From assembly GCA_947382485.1 (NCBI GenBank), contig CANCYS010000001.1:53425-117424 (forward strand): DNA of 64,000 bases, written 5' to 3'. The position numbers and the translations under genes were made by a program. The notes under the pieces are model-generated. The model made no database searches, was not told where the DNA came from, and worked only from the letters and a program-made list of their open reading frames with translations. This document shows positions 52,024-61,455 of the stretch, piece after piece. The stretch's first letter is position 1. Every line of letters begins with the position of its first letter. The DNA is from an uncultured Clostridia bacterium. Its GTDB lineage: Bacteria; Bacillota; Clostridia; Christensenellales; UBA1242.

Positions 52024-52056
52024 GCATGCGAAAAAATTATAAAAAAATTGTTTAAA

Positions 52057-52500
52057 TTAACGCTTATTTTTAAAATATTCTGACACAATTTTTGAACATT
52101 CTTCTTCAAAAAATCCACCAGCAATATTGGTTTTATGATTAAGATTAGATTTTTCAGCAATTTCACTCGCACTAATTGAACCATTTTTTATGTATGCACC
52201 AAAGTATAAGTTGTCAATTCTAGAATTTAAAATTGCTCCCATACACATAACACAAGGTTCCAACGAAACATAAATGTCACAACCAACAAGTCTAAAATCA
52301 TTAAGTTTTTTGCAAGCCTTTTGAATTGCCAAAATTTCAGCATGAGCAGTAGCATCATGTGAACATTCACGCTTGTTAAATGCAGATGAAATAATTTTTC
52401 CCTCTTTTACAACCACTGCACCAACAGGAACTTCATCTTTTAATTCTGCCTTCAAAGCAAGGCCAATTGCTTTCTTCATAAATTTTTCTTCGTAACTCAT
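52057..52500 (-). CDS. tadA: tRNA-specific adenosine deaminase
   Basis: 147 aa. Deaminates the wobble adenosine of tRNA-Arg(ACG) to inosine. Zinc and catalytic motifs HAEILAI (HAE) and PCVMCMGAI (PCxxC), plus LYFGAYIKNG near the end. Overlaps the M14 gene's stop by 4 nt (ATGA). No U-tailed hairpin is obvious after it. Confidence 0.95.
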   Translation of the reverse strand: MSYEEKFMKKAIGLALKAELKDEVPVGAVVVKEGKIISSAFNKRECSHDATAHAEILAIQKACKKLNDFRLVGCDIYVSLEPCVMCMGAILNSRIDNLYFGAYIKNGSISASEIAEKSNLNHKTNIAGGFFEEECSKIVSEYFKNKR

Positions 52501-53357
52501 TTTTCCTTAAACCTTACAAATGTATTATAAGCAAATTCAAGATCATTTGCAATGTTTTTGTTTCTTTCATAAATTGTATCCAAATATTTTTCTCCAATTG
52601 GATGAACAAGTTCATCACTTCCAACCTCAATTGTAAGCGATGGAATATGTAACTTTTGAACTAAAAAATCCTTAAAACCACCCGAACTCACTTGTTCAGG
52701 ATTTTTAATTACATACCCAGTTGACTTGGAAAACTTTTCAGCAATAATACTGTCTCTTTCAAGGTCTTTTCCATTTTGAAAAAAATTAAAATAAATTTCT
52801 TCACCTTTTGTGTGATAAGAAACAGTAAAAAAAACATTCTTTGATAAAACATAATCAAGCAGACACCTTGTTTCTGGTTCACTTTCAGCAGTTTCACCTG
52901 CAAACCCAGAAGGTGCTGGCGACAAACTTCCAATATTAGTTTTAAATCTTGCGTCAAAGTTGTTGTTGATGTCAACACCTCTCCCATTTGCTTTCCAAAG
53001 CGAAAAATCAAAAGACCCTAGGTTCAAATCAATCAAAAACTCTCTCATTTGAAACGGAACTGAATCAATACCATTTTTCGAAAGCTCAACACCATCAGGA
53101 TTCGCCATTAGAATAAAAGAAATATTAAAATCTTTCACAGCATCAAAAACACCGTCATCTAAATATTTACAAAGTAAATCCGTAGTAATATTCTCTCTGG
53201 CATGAACAGATGCAACAAAAATTGCAGTGGCAAGATTTGTATCCACATTTCTTTCCACTGCAAAAATTTTTCTTCCAAACAAACTTTCTCCAATAACCAA
53301 AACATTGTATTTTCTTTCGTAAACTTCAATTTTTGATAAAAGAGATTGATAATCCAT
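52497..53357 (-). CDS. M14-family zinc carboxypeptidase
   Basis: 286 aa from the ATG at 53357, which shares a base with the previous stop codon (TAATG); the frame extends 13 codons inside the preceding gene. Zinc-ligand motifs VHARENI (HxxE) and SYHTKGE, and the catalytic Glu in TIEVGSDELVHP. The usual GVDLNRNF is GVDINNNF, so the substrate-binding Arg is Asn, and specificity may differ. No signal peptide, so it acts in the cytoplasm or on recycled muropeptides; that is inference. Confidence 0.88.
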   Translation of the reverse strand: MDYQSLLSKIEVYERKYNVLVIGESLFGRKIFAVERNVDTNLATAIFVASVHARENITTDLLCKYLDDGVFDAVKDFNISFILMANPDGVELSKNGIDSVPFQMREFLIDLNLGSFDFSLWKANGRGVDINNNFDARFKTNIGSLSPAPSGFAGETAESEPETRCLLDYVLSKNVFFTVSYHTKGEEIYFNFFQNGKDLERDSIIAEKFSKSTGYVIKNPEQVSSGGFKDFLVQKLHIPSLTIEVGSDELVHPIGEKYLDTIYERNKNIANDLEFAYNTFVRFKEK

Positions 53358-54469
53358 TAAACAACGCCAAAACCAGTTAAAAGCGACCACAACCAATCAA
53401 ACAATAAGTAGGCACCAGAAAGTGCAAACATAATAACAACTGAAATAGGAAGTGACCTAATTTTCTTATCATTTTTAACTTCTTCGCTCTTTCCACGAAT
53501 AGTTTCATCTTCTCCGTTTACTTTTTCACCTTCAATAGTCATTGTTGTTGAGGTTTCATTTCCATCAACATTAATAACAGTGTTTCCATCAACAGGTGCA
53601 GCAGCCTTAGAATTTGCAACTTCATCTTCTTTAAAAAGCATAATCATTAATTTCTTTACAACCAAATAACCAACAATTGCAAGCACAATGGTGATAACCA
53701 AACTAAACAGCAATGAACCAATAGTAACAGGAGTTGGCTCCCCAGGTACAATATTCACAATGCCAGAGTTAACAACCAAGTTTAACAAGTAAGACATAGT
53801 AACTGAAATAAAATTATTAAAGAAGTGAATGATAACACCAAGCCATAAGTTGCCTGTTTTAAAGAAAATAATACCAATAATCGCACCAATAATAAATTGA
53901 TGAACTGTTTGTTCTGGTGAACCATGCATTAAAGTAAATATAATTGAAGAAATAACAACTGCTATTTTAATTCCATATTCTTTTAGTCCAGAAAGAATTG
54001 TTCCACGGAACAAAAGCTCTTCACAAAATGCAGGAGTTGCACAAGAAATCAAAACATAAACCAAATATTTCCAGAATGAATCGATAACAATATTTGGAAG
54101 TTGTTGTGAATATCCACAAAGTTGTAATAGTTCCAAAAATGTGCTTGTGATATTTCCAAAGAAAATCAAACAAACAATAGAAATTGCAAAACAAATCCAA
54201 ATAACTTTTCCATTAACTTTTTTCTTTAAGCCCGATGCCTTAGTAATATCAATTTTTCTATTAAGTGCAACGGTGATTGCTGCAAGAGCAAACATAGCTT
54301 CCAAAAGGAATGAAGCAAGATAATAAACAAAAACATTTGCTTTAAACCCAACAGGAAGAACTTGATAAATTTGAAGAAAAATAAAGTTGTAAATGATAAA
54401 AAGAATCGAAGCAAGAGATGCTTCAAACACTCCAAATTTACTTTTCTTACCAACTTCCAAACTATTCAT
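53357..54469 (-). CDS. CPBP-family (CAAX) intramembrane protease
   Basis: 370 aa from the ATG at 54469; an in-frame ATG six codons upstream (54487) is also possible, since GAGGAA lies between. About eight membrane segments. Abi/CPBP motif 1 CEELLFRGTIL (EExxxR) near residue 155, motif 2 with FTLMHGSPEQTVHQF (F/H), and motif 3 IIHFFNN. A long cytoplasmic insert (about 285-330) with Asp, Val and Glu precedes the last segments. Substrate unknown; such proteases often mature peptides or protect the producer. Overlaps the upstream gene by 8 nt. Confidence 0.88.
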   Translation of the reverse strand: MNSLEVGKKSKFGVFEASLASILFIIYNFIFLQIYQVLPVGFKANVFVYYLASFLLEAMFALAAITVALNRKIDITKASGLKKKVNGKVIWICFAISIVCLIFFGNITSTFLELLQLCGYSQQLPNIVIDSFWKYLVYVLISCATPAFCEELLFRGTILSGLKEYGIKIAVVISSIIFTLMHGSPEQTVHQFIIGAIIGIIFFKTGNLWLGVIIHFFNNFISVTMSYLLNLVVNSGIVNIVPGEPTPVTIGSLLFSLVITIVLAIVGYLVVKKLMIMLFKEDEVANSKAAAPVDGNTVINVDGNETSTTMTIEGEKVNGEDETIRGKSEEVKNDKKIRSLPISVVIMFALSGAYLLFDWLWSLLTGFGVV

Positions 54470-55277
54470 TTTCAATAAATTCCTCATTTAAAATAAAATT
54501 ATTTCCATGCTTTTTCGCAAATGATAATCTAATAACAACATCATTGTCAAGGGTTAAGCCATGACTTTGAAAGAAATTTGCGTAATTCAAGAATGCTTTT
54601 TCATTAGTATTATTATTTTCGGAAATATGCGACAAAATAAAACATTTTGTTCCAAGTTTATAAAGTTTAGATGCAAGTTCAATAGATTGCAAATTAGACA
54701 AATGTCCAAACTCACTTTTAATGCGTTTTTTTACAAGATATGGATAGTGTCCATGGTCAATCATTTCTTCATCATAATTTGATTCTATAAAAACCATCTT
54801 TACACCAGAAAGTGCTTCCACAACAGAATTTCCAGCAAACCCAGCATCAGTAATAAATCCAACTTTTGCATTGCTACCATGCACATTTGCAACAAACCCA
54901 ACAGTATAAATTGCATCATGTGAAAGTTCAAAAGGACAAAACTCAATTTCTCCAACACAAAATTTTTGGTTTGAAAAAGTTTTAAGTTTTCCATCTTTAA
55001 AATTTATGTTACGAATAATATTTGAACTAACCAATTCTTCATGAACAAACACATCAAAATCAAATTTTCTTGCAAGTACTTCAAGCGACTTAATATGGTC
55101 ACTGTGCTCATGAGTGATAAGAACGGCATTTATATCTTCAAGTTTTTCACCAATATCAAATAATTCCTGTCTAATACGTCTTTCGCTAATACCAACATCA
55201 ATTAAAACTTTGCAAGTGCCATACTCAATAAAAGTAGAATTACCTTTACTTCCCGAAGCCAAATTAACAATACGCAT
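54462..55277 (-). CDS. Metallo-beta-lactamase-fold hydrolase (YycJ/WalJ-like)
   Basis: 271 aa, AGGAG before the ATG. N-terminal NLASGSKGNSTFIEYGTCKVLIDVG is diagnostic of the YycJ/WalJ group; the metal motif is THEHSDHIKSLE. These proteins are 5'-exonuclease-like and linked to cell-wall stress control by WalRK in Bacilli. No walR or walK gene is near. First gene of a set that continues through CPBP, M14 and tadA, with overlaps. Confidence 0.9.
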   Translation of the reverse strand: MRIVNLASGSKGNSTFIEYGTCKVLIDVGISERRIRQELFDIGEKLEDINAVLITHEHSDHIKSLEVLARKFDFDVFVHEELVSSNIIRNINFKDGKLKTFSNQKFCVGEIEFCPFELSHDAIYTVGFVANVHGSNAKVGFITDAGFAGNSVVEALSGVKMVFIESNYDEEMIDHGHYPYLVKKRIKSEFGHLSNLQSIELASKLYKLGTKCFILSHISENNNTNEKAFLNYANFFQSHGLTLDNDVVIRLSFAKKHGNNFILNEEFIENE

Positions 55278-55343
55278 AATTTCTCCTAGCAGATAAATTT
55301 TAGCACAAAATTAACAAAAAAGGAAGAAATTAATGACAATAAT

Positions 55344-56840
55344 TTAATTTATGCTTGAAATAATTGTAGTACCATTTAAAAACCCTTCAAAGAAATTTTT
55401 TAAATCCTTATGACAAGCACTTTCAAAAGCATCATAAAAGTTGGTTTTTGTTGCAATTTTGAACTTGTTACTTTTGTAATATTTTTGAAGTCCAGACAAA
55501 AGTTTTCCTTCACCAACAGCATCACTCAAACAGTCAAACATAATCACACCTTTGATGTATACCATGTATGAATATTCATAATCATTTTGATATTCATTGA
55601 CTGCAAGATTCATTTGTGTATTAACTTCACCACGAATAGTTTGAATTACATCAACATACAAAAGATAACTTGATAATGCACTAGAAACAAAATCATCATA
55701 CGTTATGCCATACTTTGGATTATTTTTAAAGAACAACGCAGATGAATATTCAGCCAGAGATTCGTCAAGCCAAGCTTCTGTCACTTCGTTATTTCCCACT
55801 GTTGAATACCACCATTGGTGAGCAATTTCATGAACAATTACCTTTTGATATTCACTTTCATCATCAATAGCATCAGAAATATAGACAACATTTGGATACT
55901 CCATTCCACCATAAATAAATGGGGTTTTTACGACAGAAAGTGAATTGTATGGATACTTACCAAATGCCTTATTAAAATATTTTAGTGTATCCACTGCTAA
56001 TGATAAATTTGCATTAAGGTCACTGTCATAACTATAACCCATATATGAAACCAAAACTCCATCAACATTTGTGCTAACAATTTCTGATGAACTAGACAAA
56101 CATAAAGCAAAGTCACGCACCGCTTTTGCTGAAATTGTTGCCGTTGAAATCCCAGCATCTGATTTTACATCAATTTTTCCAGTTGAACAAAGTTTGTATT
56201 TTTCTGGATATTTCATTTCAACTTTATAGTTTGAAATATCAGAACAAAACGGGTCACCTGTTGAATAATATGGTGAAAGTTGAAACTCTCCATTTTCATA
56301 GTTACATAAAATTGGATACCAGTTTCCAAGATTAATATTGCCCTGATAAAATCCAAGTCTGTGAGTACAATTTGGAATAGTCAAAATAAATTCAATCACA
56401 ATTTCAACAGTCTTTTTATTAGTAAGTTTAAAACCAAGATTAATCTTTAAAATATCTTCGTCTTCACCAGCAAGTTTATGATTTTTTATCTCACCATTAA
56501 CTTTCACATTTATAATATTAAGGTCACCATAACTTAATCCATTCGGAAAACAAGTAGCCATAGTAAGAGCAGTGTATGGCTTTATTGTAGCATCTTCACG
56601 AAATGCTCGTGGATATAAATGTAAATAAATTTCTTCAAGGTCTGTGCCAGTGTTGTTGTAAAAGTAAATAACTTCACTTGCAGTTATTTCTTTTTTCTCA
56701 TCATCAAGACTTGCAGAAATTGCATAAGTTGTTAAATTTTTTGAAACCTTGTCAACTTCACTTGACGAACAACCCACAAAGCCAAGTCCCACAAAAACAA
56801 CAAATATTGAACAAAAAAATAAATAAAAAAACTTTTTCAT
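55344..56840 (-). CDS. M1-family metallopeptidase lipoprotein
   Basis: 498 aa from the ATG at 56840, which follows GAGGCTGAT; the frame is open nine codons further. Signal peptide with lipobox FVGC (Cys 24). The M1 signature GAMEN is GGMEYPN, and the zinc site is HEIAHQWW with Glu in DESLAEY, the HExxH-18-E pattern. Length is the short single-subunit M1 type. An extracellular aminopeptidase tied to the membrane, likely for peptide uptake. Confidence 0.88.
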   Translation of the reverse strand: MKKFFYLFFCSIFVVFVGLGFVGCSSSEVDKVSKNLTTYAISASLDDEKKEITASEVIYFYNNTGTDLEEIYLHLYPRAFREDATIKPYTALTMATCFPNGLSYGDLNIINVKVNGEIKNHKLAGEDEDILKINLGFKLTNKKTVEIVIEFILTIPNCTHRLGFYQGNINLGNWYPILCNYENGEFQLSPYYSTGDPFCSDISNYKVEMKYPEKYKLCSTGKIDVKSDAGISTATISAKAVRDFALCLSSSSEIVSTNVDGVLVSYMGYSYDSDLNANLSLAVDTLKYFNKAFGKYPYNSLSVVKTPFIYGGMEYPNVVYISDAIDDESEYQKVIVHEIAHQWWYSTVGNNEVTEAWLDESLAEYSSALFFKNNPKYGITYDDFVSSALSSYLLYVDVIQTIRGEVNTQMNLAVNEYQNDYEYSYMVYIKGVIMFDCLSDAVGEGKLLSGLQKYYKSNKFKIATKTNFYDAFESACHKDLKNFFEGFLNGTTIISSIN

Positions 56841-56901
56841 ATCAGCCTCATTTAAACTTATGCTCAAATTTTACTAATTATGAAAAAGTTATATTTCTCT
56901 T

Positions 56902-57525
56902 TTAATAATTTAAAAAACTTTCAATGGTTTTAAGAGCTTCCTCTCTAAAACAAGATTTAAAATGTCCAGGATAAAGAACATCAAATTCAGTTTCTTTCAA
57001 TTTTTTTAAACTCTCAGCCATTTCAATTTCACTGCTGTCATCAAGATCAGTCCTTCCAATATTACCATTAAAAAGAGTATCTCCTGAAAACAAGTTTCCA
57101 TCAATAAGAAGTGAAACACCATCTTTTGTATGTCCAGGCGTTTCAATAATTTCAATATCAAAACTTCCTAAATGTAAAGTTCCATCATAATGTTTAATCT
57201 TAGCATTAGTCATATCAATACGAAAATCATTATGAAGCATAAAAGATGCGTTAAGCCTACTGTTTGAAAAACGATTTTCTTGACCACTCGAAATATAAAT
57301 ATTTGTATCAAACTTTTTAATATATTCTTCCAAATTCCATACATGGTCAAAATGAATGTGTGTAATCAAAATTGCAAGCACATTAAGACCTTGAACTTCT
57401 CTTTCCACATCATCAACATCAGCACCAGCATCAATAATAATCGCTTCATTTTCATTTTTCAAAACATAAGTATTTTGGTCAAATAAATTTCTTAAAAATT
57501 TAGATTTAATAGTAACAACTTCCAT
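56902..57525 (-). CDS. Metallo-beta-lactamase-fold hydrolase (glyoxalase II-like)
   Basis: 207 aa, GAGGG before the ATG. Metal motif THIHFDHVW (HxHxDH), GHTKDGVSLLIDG and LYPGH, the order seen in glyoxalase II-type hydrolases (thioester hydrolysis). The C-terminal half of glyoxalase II is absent; small Gram-positive relatives of 200-210 aa are common. Substrate unknown. Confidence 0.9.
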   Translation of the reverse strand: MEVVTIKSKFLRNLFDQNTYVLKNENEAIIIDAGADVDDVEREVQGLNVLAILITHIHFDHVWNLEEYIKKFDTNIYISSGQENRFSNSRLNASFMLHNDFRIDMTNAKIKHYDGTLHLGSFDIEIIETPGHTKDGVSLLIDGNLFSGDTLFNGNIGRTDLDDSSEIEMAESLKKLKETEFDVLYPGHFKSCFREEALKTIESFLNY

Positions 57526-57553
57526 AATTCCCTCATTAAGATTATGACAAAAA

Positions 57554-57578
57554 ATGCAATAAAGTTAATTTATTGCAT
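57554..57578 (-). terminator. Terminator of the GT2 operon
   Basis: 10-bp perfect stem (57554-57563 with 57569-57578), 5-nt loop, U-run on the minus strand; it overlaps the end of the 44-aa ORF. Confidence 0.8.
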
Positions 57579-57699
57579 AATTATTTTTGCTTTTTTCCTT
57601 ATTTTCTTTTTCATTGCTCTTGTTTTCTTGTTCTAAAATTTTTTCATATTCTTCATCACTAACAAGTCTGCAACCTTTCTCATCACAAATATGCTTCAT
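57565..57699 (-). CDS. Small 44-aa charged protein, unknown
   Basis: ATG at 57699 with GGAG 5 nt upstream, 10 nt after the GT2 stop codon; the stop codon lies inside the terminator hairpin. The start is MKHICDEKGCRLVSD with two cysteines six residues apart; the rest is Glu/Lys/Asn-rich and likely helical. Position, ribosome site and terminator favour a real gene that is translated with the glycosyltransferase. Not recognised. Confidence 0.65.
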   Translation of the reverse strand: MKHICDEKGCRLVSDEEYEKILEQENKSNEKENKEKSKNNYAIN

Positions 57700-57709
57700 A
57701 TTTTCTCCA

Positions 57710-58654
57710 TCATTTTTCTTTTTTATTAAAATTTATTTTATCTCGAACAACATAAAGTGGTCGGTTTTGAACTTCACTATAAATTCTTGAAATATAAATA
57801 TTTGAAATCCAATTAATAATAAAACTCATGCCAAAAAGTAACACCACTGTTGGAAAAAGCCAAGCCACAAGCGGCATAACAATTTTACAAACAGCAAGAA
57901 CAATAAAAGTAATAAATGTAAGCATTGATATAACTGATAAAGTAATCCCTGCTTTAAGTGGAATTGAAAGTGGATAACTGCTGTTTGCCACAATTCCATT
58001 AGTTGCAAGTTTAAACAATTTTTTTACTGTATATTTTGTTTCGCCAGCAACTCTTGGTTTACGTTCAAACTCAACAAATGTTTGTTTAAACCCAACCCAT
58101 TCAGTCATACCACGCAAAAACCTATCACGTTCAGGCATTGAAACTAAAACATCAACAACCTTTCTGTCAAAAAGTTTAAAATCTCCACAATTTTTAGGAA
58201 TTTTAAGTCCAGTAATCTTTTCAAAAAATTTAGTATATACATTTGATGTTTTCTTTTTAAAGAAAGACTCTCCTTTTCGTACAAGTCTTTTACCATGCAC
58301 AACATCAAAACCTTCTTTCCATTTTTCAATCATAGGAAGAATTGCTTCAACAGGGTCTTGTAAATCCACATCAATGTCAATAACAGCATCACCTGATGCC
58401 TCTTTAAACCCAGCAAGAATCCCCGCCTGTTGTCCAAAATTTCTTGCAAAGTTAATAACCCTCACTCTCTCATCTTTTGATGCAAGTTCCTTCAAAATAT
58501 CTTCTGTTTTATCACGACTTCCATCATTAATAAAGATAATTTCAAACCTATCTTTGGTTTGTTCCATAACAGGTATAACAGCATCATAAAAAGCATTAAT
58601 TGTTGCTTCTTCATTAAAACAAGGAACAACAATAGAATATTTAACCTTTTCCAT
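57710..58654 (-). CDS. GT2 glycosyltransferase (GtrB/DPM-like)
   Basis: 314 aa, AAGGAG before the ATG. Nucleotide-sugar site VPCFNEEATI, the metal motif DIDVDLQDP, and the acceptor region FLRGMTEWVGFKQTFVEF. Two membrane helices near the C-terminus (about 235-295). This layout is that of undecaprenyl-phosphate sugar transferases (GtrB, ArnC). It probably attaches a sugar to lipid carriers; which sugar is unknown. Confidence 0.92.
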   Translation of the reverse strand: MEKVKYSIVVPCFNEEATINAFYDAVIPVMEQTKDRFEIIFINDGSRDKTEDILKELASKDERVRVINFARNFGQQAGILAGFKEASGDAVIDIDVDLQDPVEAILPMIEKWKEGFDVVHGKRLVRKGESFFKKKTSNVYTKFFEKITGLKIPKNCGDFKLFDRKVVDVLVSMPERDRFLRGMTEWVGFKQTFVEFERKPRVAGETKYTVKKLFKLATNGIVANSSYPLSIPLKAGITLSVISMLTFITFIVLAVCKIVMPLVAWLFPTVVLLFGMSFIINWISNIYISRIYSEVQNRPLYVVRDKINFNKKEK

Positions 58655-58742
58655 CTTTTCTCCTTAGATTACTTTAATTATTCATTTTTTAATAAGTGTT
58701 TGTCAAGTAAAACGAAAATATAATAAAATAGCATAAAATAAT

Positions 58743-58772
58743 TTGTATGAATGTTGCTGGCAAGTTTATAAT
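58743..58772 (+). promoter_or_regulatory. Promoter of the HAD pseudogene
   Basis: TTGTAT (58743-58748), 18-nt spacer, TATAAT (58767-58772), 6 nt before the ATG; again no Shine-Dalgarno. Confidence 0.6.
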
Positions 58773-58778
58773 ACACTC

Positions 58779-59449
58779 ATGAAAGAAAATTTAAAATATG
58801 AAATTTTGTTCTTTGACCTAGACGACACACTTATTGACAATCATAAAAACATTGAACATGCTTTTAAAGTGGCAACAAAATTTTTAAATAAGCCTTATAA
58901 CAAAACAGAACTTGAACGTTGGTTTAATCATGAAGAAACATATTGGAAATCATTCACAAAAGGTGAACTGAAAATTCCATACAGCACTGATGATGAAAGG
59001 TATATCCCCTATGTTCGTGCTCTTAGGTTTGTATATTTTTATGATAACAAAATCTCGATTGAAACCGCCCACGAAGCAAATGAACTTTTTATAAGCCAAA
59101 TGAAAACAATAATATATGAAATTGATGGTGCAAGCAGGTTGCCACATACAAACTTGAAACAATAAATTCAGCAAAATATATAAGTGGCTATTTTTCAGCT
59201 GATTTAACAAAAGCAAAAGTCAGCAAGCCAAACAAAATATATTACGATGAACTTTTAAATTTTATTAACTTTCACGATAAATCAAAAATCCTAGTTATTG
59301 GCGACTCACTTTACTATGACATACTTGGTGGACAAAACAGTGGCATTGACACATGTTGGTTCAATAAAAAAGGTAATAACCTTGAAAATGGTTATCACCC
59401 AAAATTTATAATAAACTCTCTCAAAAAACTAGAAGAAATATTACTTTAA
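58779..59449 (+). pseudogene. Broken HAD-family phosphatase (YjjG-like)
   Basis: The first frame starts at 58779 with the HAD motif FFDLDDTLIDNH and runs to a stop at 59165, soon after YEIDGAS. A second frame takes over near 59140 (ATYKLETINSAKYISGYF) and continues through KVSKPNKIYYDELL and ILVIGDSLYYDILGG (motifs III and IV) to a TAA at 59449. The region that should carry motif II (T/S) is missing, so there is a deletion plus a frameshift and not only a sequencing slip. Its end overlaps the convergent GT4 gene by 4 nt. Confidence 0.75.
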
Positions 59450-60840
59450 TTTTTAAAATCTTTTTTGCTCATATATTCTTTGCTAGACTTCGACTTTTTA
59501 GTGGAAGTCTTTTTTAGTTCATCATCACTAATTTTATTTCTTTTTTTAGTTAAAACTTTATTTTCCTTGTCCTGAATTTTCTCAATCTTTTTAACATTTC
59601 TAGCCCTTTTCAAAACATTTTTGTCAGTATTTTTAGATGTTCTTTTAGGTTTAGAAAGTTTTAAATTTTTCTTTTCAATATGATATAAATATTTTTCATA
59701 AATTTCTTTTACACAATCGTCCCAAGAAACATAAAGGTCACGAAATGCTCCGTCACTGACTTTTTTGTAAAGTTCATCGTCCTCTAAAATTTCCATAATT
59801 TTGTCAGCAAATTTTTCAGTGGTTGGTTCACTCAAAAATCCATTAACATAATCAGTAACAGTTGCACTAGTTGCCGAACCTTTAAGAAAAATTGTTGGAG
59901 TCTTTTGAGAAGCCGCTTCAATTTGAACCAAAGAACTTGCATCATACATTGAAGGAAACAAAAATAATTTTGCTCTTAAATATATAGCTTTCAAAAGTTC
60001 CCTGTCCATAATTTTACCAGTAAAGATAACATTGTCTGCAACACAAGATTCTTCAACAGCAACTCGAAAATCCTGCATATCTTGTCCATCACCAACAAAA
60101 ATCATTTTGAAATATTTTGTTTTAAGCTTTTTAAGTGACTCTAAAATAAAATAAATATTTTTAAGTGCATTAATTCTTCCAACAAATAAAAACACTGGCA
60201 TATCATCAGGTAGATGAAACTTTTCATTAACCATTTTGATTGCTTCCACTTCATTTTCAATCGGCAAAAAGTCTGTACCATTTCTTTGCACAAGTGGCAA
60301 ATGCTTTGCACCATACTCTTTAAAAATTTCTGAAATTTTTGGATTAACTCCATAATACTCATCACACTCATTAAACACCCTCATAATTTTTGCAAGCATA
60401 AAATTTGTAAGTGAAGTGTTCTTTGTTGCACGATAAAAATCTTGTTTAAATTGTGAGTGCATAGTTGCAATCACAGGAATTTTATTTTTCTTAGCATAGT
60501 CAACTCCAATTCTTCCAACAGAAAATGGAGAGTGAATATGAACAATATCAAGTTTAGCGTTAGCCAACTCTTTTCTAAATTTGAAATCAAGCGAAGGCAG
60601 TGGCAAATCATAGTCCAAAAAAGAGAGTGATAATCTTCCACAACGAACAACTTTATAAGGAAAAGTTTTTGTACATTCTTCTCTACCTTCAACAGTAAAA
60701 ACAGTTACATCACAAAACTCAGACAATCTTCTTGCATAATTGTCCACAACCATAACAACCCCATCAGCAAGTGGGAAAAACGCATCACAAAACAATCCAA
60801 TTCTAAGTCTTTTATTTTCATTAAATTCAATTTCTGACAT
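59446..60840 (-). CDS. GT4 glycosyltransferase with lysine-rich C-terminal tail
   Basis: 464 aa from the ATG at 60840; five further codons upstream to a TTG are possible. GT-B fold: N-terminal ADGVVMVVDNYARRL, central FVGRINALKNI, and the ExFG-type donor site replaced by SLVQIEAASQKTP. This resembles 1,2-diacylglycerol glucosyltransferases that make membrane glycolipids. The last 75 residues are almost only Lys, Ser, Asn, Asp and Thr, which is not part of the enzyme and may bind anionic lipid or nucleic acid. Confidence 0.87.
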   Translation of the reverse strand: MSEIEFNENKRLRIGLFCDAFFPLADGVVMVVDNYARRLSEFCDVTVFTVEGREECTKTFPYKVVRCGRLSLSFLDYDLPLPSLDFKFRKELANAKLDIVHIHSPFSVGRIGVDYAKKNKIPVIATMHSQFKQDFYRATKNTSLTNFMLAKIMRVFNECDEYYGVNPKISEIFKEYGAKHLPLVQRNGTDFLPIENEVEAIKMVNEKFHLPDDMPVFLFVGRINALKNIYFILESLKKLKTKYFKMIFVGDGQDMQDFRVAVEESCVADNVIFTGKIMDRELLKAIYLRAKLFLFPSMYDASSLVQIEAASQKTPTIFLKGSATSATVTDYVNGFLSEPTTEKFADKIMEILEDDELYKKVSDGAFRDLYVSWDDCVKEIYEKYLYHIEKKNLKLSKPKRTSKNTDKNVLKRARNVKKIEKIQDKENKVLTKKRNKISDDELKKTSTKKSKSSKEYMSKKDFKN

Positions 60841-61005
60841 CTCAAAACCTAACAATCATATTTTATTTTTCTTATATTTAATCTTAACATTTCCACTCAA
60901 ATAATGTCAACAAAATGATAATTTTATTAATTTTTTAAACAAAAAATACAAAACAAATTTGTTAAAAATAATTTATCATTTTAAGAAATACATTTTTATG
61001 CAGAA

Positions 61006-61455
61006 TTATTTTAATGTTATATCACTGTTTGTTAAAATCTTAGCAACAATATCTGCTCTTTTGTTCGTTTTTAAAACAAATGCACAAGAAATATATATGT
61101 CATTTATTTCTGTACTTCGATAATCAGCCCAAAAAACTTCACCTTCAACATTTCTCGGGTCGCCAAATTCAACACATTTCACAAGCTGATAATCACTCGC
61201 CACTTTATTAAATTTTACACCTTCAAAATACAAATATTCAGAAAAATGATTTCCTTCCTCAAATTCTTTTTTCACACCACCAAAGTAAATCAAATTATCA
61301 CTAGGTATCACAACCAAAACTTTGTGTCCGCTAAGCAAGTATTTAATATATTCATCAGTCGATTCTTCGGTAACATAAACAGTTTTTGATAAAACAGAAT
61401 AAATCTCACCAAAAATTATAATATCTTGATTCTCTTTTAAATTTAATAAATCCAT
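61006..61455 (-). CDS. Unknown protein, possibly DUF4178-like
   Basis: 149 aa from the ATG at 61455, set by AGGTGA; the frame is open three codons further. All-beta look, with GEIYSVLSKTVYVTEEST and YIKYLLSGHKVLVV, which recall DUF4178, and an Asp/Glu-rich middle. No signal peptide or membrane segment. DUF4178 proteins often accompany membrane-stress or phage-shock genes, and a SPFH gene is in the window, but that is a weak link. The 165 nt before it up to the GT4 gene show nothing notable. Confidence 0.55.
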   Translation of the reverse strand: MDLLNLKENQDIIIFGEIYSVLSKTVYVTEESTDEYIKYLLSGHKVLVVIPSDNLIYFGGVKKEFEEGNHFSEYLYFEGVKFNKVASDYQLVKCVEFGDPRNVEGEVFWADYRSTEINDIYISCAFVLKTNKRADIVAKILTNSDITLK

